DNA of 9,369 nt, from NCBI GenBank assembly GCA_035574455.1, contig DATLYT010000041.1, forward strand, positions 1 through 9,369, written 5' to 3'. The notes under the pieces are model-generated. The model had not been told where the DNA came from. It worked only from the letters and a program-made list of their open reading frames with translations, and ran no database searches. The position numbers and the translations under genes were made by a program. The stretch comes from DATLYT01 sp035574455. Its GTDB lineage: Bacteria; Bacteroidota; Ignavibacteria; UBA10030. Below are positions 6,399 to 9,369 of the stretch, piece by piece (position 1 is the first letter of the stretch; each line of letters opens with the position of its first letter).

Positions 6399-6596
6399 TT
6401 AGCTCTTGTCCTCTTTTTTTTCGTCGATCTGCTTGATATCTTTTTCGATGTCTTCCTGCACGTCCCGTGCGGCTTTGCGGAACTCCCGCAGGCCTTTTCC
6501 CAATCCCTGGGCAAGCTCAGGAATCTTTTTCGCACCGAAAAAGAGAAGGACGACTAAGAGAATGAGGATTATTTCTGACGCGCCGAGGTTCGGCAT
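6399..6596 (-). CDS. tatA: Twin-arginine translocase subunit TatA
   Basis: This 65-residue protein of the TatA/TatE family oligomerises in the inner membrane to let folded proteins with twin-arginine signals pass. The sequence shows the expected plan: a short periplasmic N-terminus, a single membrane helix at about 7-20, the hinge and signature FGAKKIPEL (20-28), an amphipathic helix to about 46, and a charged Lys/Asp/Glu tail. Length is normal for a short TatA. The start at 6596 gives the canonical MPNLGASE opening and has AAGGA 7 bases upstream; a longer opening to 6635 overlaps purQ and is rejected. The ribosome site itself overlaps the purQ stop codon, with a gap of 10 bases between the genes, so tatA is the last gene of the psd operon. 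TatB and TatC are not in the window. Confidence 0.93.
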   Translation of the reverse strand: MPNLGASEIILILLVVLLFFGAKKIPELAQGLGKGLREFRKAARDVQEDIEKDIKQIDEKKEDKS

Positions 6597-6603
6597 AGGA
6601 CCA

Positions 6604-6608
6604 TCCTT
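6604..6608 (-). promoter_or_regulatory. Shine-Dalgarno site deciding the tatA start
   Basis: AAGGA on the minus strand overlaps the TAA stop of purQ and lies 7 bases before the tatA ATG at 6596. It supports the 65-residue form and coupling with purQ. Confidence 0.65.
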
Positions 6609-7323
6609 ATGCTGAGAGTGATTGATACACCACACTATCGACGAGCGAACGGAAGATCTTCAGGCCGTCCGTCGAGCCGAGAATCTTCTCGACCGCCCGC
6701 TCCGGGTGAGGCATCATCCCGAGAATATTGCCACGCTCGTTCACGATACCGGCTATGTTCTTGAGAGAGCCATTGGGGTTACTCGCTGCCGTGATATTGC
6801 CCTGCTCATCACAGTAGCGAAAGACAATCTGTCTGTTATCTTCGAGTCGCTTCAGTGTTTCCTGATCGGCGAAGTAATTACCGTCGCCGTGCGCAATGGG
6901 GATTCGCAGAACTTCTCCCGTTTGACATCGCGAGGTGAAGCGCGTTTCAGCATTCTCGACTCGCAGGTGCACATATTTGCAAACGAATTTGAGTGACTCG
7001 TTGCGAAGAAGCACACCGGGCAACAATCCCGCTTCCGTCAGAATCTGAAATCCGTTGCAGATGCCGATCACGACTCCGCCTGCGTTGGCAAAGCGAACGA
7101 CGTCGTTCATGATAGGCGAGAAGCGTGCAATGGCGCCGCAACGAAGGTAATCGCCGTAGGAAAATCCGCCCGGCAAAATGACCACATCGACATCACCCAG
7201 TGAGCCTTCTTTGTGCCAGATGAGGCGCGCATCTTGCTGAAGAATCGTTCCGACCGCATAGTGCGCATCATGGTCGCAATTGGAGCCGGGAAACACGATG
7301 ATGCCGATTTTGAGCTTAGACAT
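6607..7323 (-). CDS. purQ: FGAM synthase glutaminase subunit PurQ
   Basis: This 238-residue class I glutamine amidotransferase is one of three subunits of phosphoribosylformylglycinamidine synthase (PurS-PurQ-PurL), step 4 of purine synthesis. It releases ammonia from glutamine and passes it to PurL. Visible marks are the N-terminal IIVFPGSNCD (8-17), the oxyanion region PGGFSYGDYLRCGA (51-64), the nucleophile C89 in GICNGFQIL (87-95), GDGNYF (146-151), and the His/Glu pair of the triad in MPHPER (H206, E208). Length and motifs are standard, and the triad is complete. The ATG overlaps the end of purS by 8 bases and has no Shine-Dalgarno site of its own, which fits translational coupling that gives matched amounts of the two subunits. 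PurL is not nearby. Confidence 0.97.
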   Translation of the reverse strand: MSKLKIGIIVFPGSNCDHDAHYAVGTILQQDARLIWHKEGSLGDVDVVILPGGFSYGDYLRCGAIARFSPIMNDVVRFANAGGVVIGICNGFQILTEAGLLPGVLLRNESLKFVCKYVHLRVENAETRFTSRCQTGEVLRIPIAHGDGNYFADQETLKRLEDNRQIVFRYCDEQGNITAASNPNGSLKNIAGIVNERGNILGMMPHPERAVEKILGSTDGLKIFRSLVDSVVYQSLSA

Positions 7324-7588
7324 GGGCGGCAGTTGATGCTGGAACCTGTTCGAGTGTAAACGAGAAATCTTCCATGACGGGATTGGCTAGCAACTTCTGA
7401 CTGACCTCACGCGTGATCCGCTCCGCTTCCTCCCGGTTCTCCGCAGCAATATCCATCTCAATGAACTTCCCGATACGGACATTCTTCACATCGGGATAAC
7501 CAAGTGCATGGATACCGTGCTCGACCGCTTTTCCCTGAGGGTCAAGAATCGATGTTCGTAAGGTCACGACAACTTTTGCATGAAACAT
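7316..7588 (-). CDS. purS: FGAM synthase small subunit PurS
   Basis: This 90-residue protein (91 if the preceding ATG at 7591 is used) forms a dimer that bridges PurQ and PurL in the three-part FGAM synthase and is needed for ammonia channelling. The fold-defining blocks are clear: the first strand AKVVVTLRTSILDPQGKAVEHGIHALGY, then VRIGKFIEMDI, and a C-terminal strand around NPVMEDFSF. Two ATG codons stand in tandem; GAGGA lies 1 base before the first and 4 before the second, so I prefer the second. It ends inside the first codons of purQ (8-base overlap) and begins 22 bases after pssA. Confidence 0.95.
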   Translation of the reverse strand: MFHAKVVVTLRTSILDPQGKAVEHGIHALGYPDVKNVRIGKFIEMDIAAENREEAERITREVSQKLLANPVMEDFSFTLEQVPASTAAHV

Positions 7589-7610
7589 CATTCCTCGCGA
7601 TGCTCACCGT

Positions 7611-8375
7611 TTAAATATCAATGCTGGAAACTTCGCTTTCTTCTTCCTGCTCCTTATCAATTTTCGAAAGGAAATGGTGTACCGTTTCGTAGACGGAACG
7701 AATGACACCTAGCGAGATAAACACGATCATCACGGTGAACCAGAGGCGTCCTTCGGAGAAGAAAATTAATGCCACGGCAAATAAAAACCCTACTGCACGC
7801 CAGGGATGAGCTTTGAAACCCCGGCGCGTGAACTTCGGTAACGTGTCATACCGTACGCGGCTGACCATCAACAACGATAGGAACACCACCAATGGAGCCA
7901 GGGCATCGCGAGACCAGCCTTGCAGTCCAAACCCCTCCGTGTAATATTGCAGGATAAACGCGCAAATCGTCATCGCCTGCATGGGAATCGGAAGTCCCTT
8001 GAAGTGGTCCTTCTCGAATCCCACCAGCTGTACATTGAACCGCGCGAGACGGATCGCTCCAAAGACCAGCGGCATCGCGCTGATGAGCAGACCGACATTG
8101 TCAAAGGTATGGAGATAAGCACGGTAGACGAGGAACGATGGAGCGGCACCAAAGGAGACGACATCGGAGAGTGAATCGAGCTCAACGCCGAACTGGCTGG
8201 ACGACCGGGTGATGCGAGCCATTACTCCATCCAATGCATCGAAACCCGCCGCCAGAATGATGAACCAGGCTGCAATGTCGACCTTACCTTGAGAGGTGTT
8301 GAGAATCGAGAGGAAACCACAGAAGACATTAAGAACCGTAAACAAGCTGGGAACAACCGCTCGCGTAATCTTCAT
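7611..8375 (-). CDS. pssA: CDP-diacylglycerol-serine O-phosphatidyltransferase
   Basis: This 254-residue multi-pass membrane enzyme of the CDP-alcohol phosphatidyltransferase family makes phosphatidylserine from CDP-diacylglycerol and serine. The metal-binding CAP motif D-x2-DG-x2-AR-x8-G-x3-D-x3-D is complete: counted from the chosen ATG its residues are D46, D49, G50, A53, R54, G63, D67 and D71. About six to seven hydrophobic segments follow in the order expected for the bacterial (non-E. coli) PssA type, with an acidic, Glu-rich cytoplasmic C-terminus (KEQEEESE). The ATG at 8375 is chosen over TTG at 8384; GGAG stands 10 bases before it. The gene follows psd by 21 bases, and the product of PssA is the substrate of Psd, so the pair forms the phosphatidylethanolamine pathway. 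Confidence 0.96.
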   Translation of the reverse strand: MKITRAVVPSLFTVLNVFCGFLSILNTSQGKVDIAAWFIILAAGFDALDGVMARITRSSSQFGVELDSLSDVVSFGAAPSFLVYRAYLHTFDNVGLLISAMPLVFGAIRLARFNVQLVGFEKDHFKGLPIPMQAMTICAFILQYYTEGFGLQGWSRDALAPLVVFLSLLMVSRVRYDTLPKFTRRGFKAHPWRAVGFLFAVALIFFSEGRLWFTVMIVFISLGVIRSVYETVHHFLSKIDKEQEEESEVSSIDI

Positions 8376-8396
8376 CGTCAACAATCTCCAAGATTG

Positions 8397-9050
8397 TTAT
8401 CGGAATTCCGCCAGCACGGTTTCGCCAGCGACGGCCACATCCCCCTCCCGTACGTGAATGAGGGCAGAGGTTGGAACAAAGACATCGACACGCGAACCAA
8501 ATTTAATCATCCCGAACCGTTCTCCGGCTTTCGTCCGGTCGCCGACGTTCAACGTGCAAACAATACGACGTGCGATGAACCCCGCAATCTGCTTAAACAA
8601 AACCTTACCCCTCGTCCCTTCGAGCCCGATGATCGTCTGCTCGTTCTTCTCGGAGGCCTTGTCTTCAAATGCCGCGAAGTATTCCCCCTTCACGTATCGG
8701 TAATGCTTCACCGTTCCCGATATGGGCGCCCGGTTCACATGCACATTGATCGGCGACATGAAAATGCTGATCTGTGTCGTTTCCCCGCCAAAAAATTCCT
8801 TCTCTTCCGCCTTCCTGACAACGATCACTTTGCCATCGGCTGGAGAGAGAACGAGATGATCGCCAGACGGAGGCGTGCGTTCGGGGTCGCGAAAGAAATT
8901 CACGGTAAAACCAAAGAACAGAACCGCAAGTGCCGTCAGCCCATACTTGAGCCATTTAGGCTCGACAAACACAAATGCAACAACGATAAGAACGATACAA
9001 CAAGCGGTAACCGTAAAAAAAACATCGTAGCCATACTTTGTGATAGCCAT
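8397..9050 (-). CDS. psd: Phosphatidylserine decarboxylase proenzyme (short type)
   Basis: This 217-residue proenzyme is of the short PSD type common in Bacteroidota and archaea-like relatives. It decarboxylates phosphatidylserine to phosphatidylethanolamine with a pyruvoyl group formed by self-cleavage. Two hydrophobic segments (about 9-29 and 36-51) anchor it. The core shows FFRDPER (52-58), SPADG with D72 (69-73), the INVHVNR block with H104 (101-107), and the self-cleavage site FGSR with G185-S186, so S186 becomes the pyruvoyl group of a short alpha chain of about 32 residues. The start at 9050 gives the family-typical MAITKYGYD opening. A longer opening to 9104 would begin upstream of the predicted transcription start and is rejected. 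The nearest GGAGG lies 15 bases upstream, which is far. It is the first gene of the psd-pssA-purS-purQ-tatA run. Confidence 0.95.
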   Translation of the reverse strand: MAITKYGYDVFFTVTACCIVLIVVAFVFVEPKWLKYGLTALAVLFFGFTVNFFRDPERTPPSGDHLVLSPADGKVIVVRKAEEKEFFGGETTQISIFMSPINVHVNRAPISGTVKHYRYVKGEYFAAFEDKASEKNEQTIIGLEGTRGKVLFKQIAGFIARRIVCTLNVGDRTKAGERFGMIKFGSRVDVFVPTSALIHVREGDVAVAGETVLAEFR

Positions 9051-9094
9051 TCTGCCGACGACAATCCTCCCGTACGTGAAACTTGCGTAGAACG

Positions 9095-9123
9095 ATGGTA
9101 CCAAAAAAAGCTCCGAAAGTCAA
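9095..9123 (-). promoter_or_regulatory. sigma70-like promoter of the psd operon
   Basis: On the minus strand TTGACT (9123-9118) and TACCAT (9100-9095) are separated by exactly 17 bases, matching the consensus at 5 of 6 and 4 of 6 positions. The spacer holds a T7 run. Transcription would begin near 9088, giving a leader of about 38 bases before the psd ATG at 9050. Confidence 0.6.
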
Positions 9124-9169
9124 GAAAACGCCAGAGTGAGGTGTGTAGTGATTGGTCGGCAGTGAGTAA

Positions 9170-9187
9170 TGCAAAGTGCACGTTGCA
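9170..9187. promoter_or_regulatory. 18-base near-palindrome, possible operator
   Basis: TGCAA (9170-9174), GTGCAC (9176-9181) and TTGCA (9183-9187) share one centre and make an 18-base palindrome with a single mismatched pair (9175/9182). It lies between the leftward psd promoter and the rightward tRNA promoter, 47 bases from the former. A dimeric regulator would fit such a site, but no regulator gene is in the window to name it. Confidence 0.35.
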
Positions 9188-9240
9188 AGTGGGTTGTGGA
9201 AGAAGATAGAGCTCTCACACTTTTGTCATCGACTTTGTCG

Positions 9241-9269
9241 TTGGAATATTTTCATTTTTTGATTACATT
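9241..9269 (+). promoter_or_regulatory. sigma70-like promoter of the tRNA-Gln gene
   Basis: TTGGAA (9241-9246) and TACATT (9264-9269) are separated by 17 bases, each matching 4 of 6 consensus positions, with an A/T-rich spacer. A start near 9276 would leave a leader of about 9 bases before the tRNA, which is usual for tRNA genes. Confidence 0.45.
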
Positions 9270-9284
9270 TACCGTGCATTGCAT

Positions 9285-9357
9285 TGCCCCGTGGTGTAAC
9301 TGGCAACACGTCTGACTCTGGATCAGAAGAGTCTAGGTTCGAGCCCTAGCGGGGCAG
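9285..9357 (+). tRNA. tRNA-Gln (anticodon CTG)
   Basis: A full 73-base cloverleaf can be folded. The acceptor stem is TGCCCCG (9285-9291) with CGGGGCA (9350-9356). The D stem is GTGT (9294-9297) with ACAC (9306-9309). The anticodon stem is TCTGA (9311-9315) with TCAGA (9323-9327). The T stem is CTAGG (9333-9337) with CCTAG (9345-9349) around the loop TTCGAGC. All stems are perfectly paired. The anticodon loop CTCTGGA puts CTG at 9318-9320, which reads the Gln codon CAG. A U1-A72 first pair and a G73 discriminator base agree with Gln identity. The bases after G73 are CAA, so the CCA end is added by enzyme. It is transcribed away from psd. Confidence 0.97.
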
Positions 9358-9369
9358 CAACAATGTTGG

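Noticed and set aside
6597..6635. N-terminal extension of TatA
   Set aside because: It would lie inside purQ, and the ATG at 6596 has its own ribosome site and the canonical TatA opening.
8289..9209. Plus-strand open frame of 306 codons opposite psd
   Set aside because: The product is Arg/Asn-rich with no family motif and lies antisense to a well-supported gene, so it is a shadow frame.
1..9369. CRISPR array, insertion sequence or prophage
   Set aside because: No regularly spaced repeats, transposase, integrase or phage structural gene was seen; the gene content is core metabolism.

Overview
The window looks like a stretch of core chromosome from a mid-GC bacterium. I see no phage, plasmid, insertion-sequence or CRISPR signature. 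Ten protein genes all lie on the minus strand, so they are transcribed from high to low coordinates, and one tRNA-Gln sits at the far right on the plus strand. Several traits point to the Bacteroidota/Chlorobi/Ignavibacteria part of the tree: a TatA with the FGAKKIPEL signature, a short-type phosphatidylserine decarboxylase beside pssA, separate PurS and PurQ, a NamZ-type muramidase, weak Shine-Dalgarno sites at many starts, and a tRNA gene without an encoded CCA end. This placement is an inference from protein style, not the result of a search.

Layout in transcription order (right to left). A tRNA-Gln(CTG) at 9285-9357 runs rightward, away from the protein genes. Leftward from a good sigma70-like promoter at 9095-9123 come psd, pssA, purS, purQ and tatA, with gaps of 20 bases or so or with overlaps; they look like one operon. 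Together psd and pssA make phosphatidylethanolamine from CDP-diacylglycerol. PurS and PurQ are the small and glutaminase subunits of the three-part FGAM synthase (PurL is not in the window). TatA is the pore subunit of the twin-arginine translocase. A 173-base spacer rich in palindromes follows, then gatA (tRNA amidotransferase subunit A). The tRNA-Gln and GatA could both belong to Gln-tRNA formation, if the organism uses the transamidation route.

After a 153-base spacer comes sucD (succinyl-CoA ligase alpha), which carries an unusual 52-residue lysine/arginine-rich tail. Next is a stand-alone HerA-type hexameric ATPase. Last is a tight pair of ndk (nucleoside diphosphate kinase) and namZ (secreted exo-N-acetylmuramidase, DUF1343), one base apart. 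The final 104 bases on the left hold no gene that I can support.

I do not find a clearly new multi-gene system. The items most worth a second look are the basic tail on SucD, the HerA ATPase with no NurA, Sir2 or nuclease partner, a palindromic element bracketed by a 10-base direct repeat that includes the gatA start codon, and an 18-base near-palindrome between the divergent psd and tRNA promoters.
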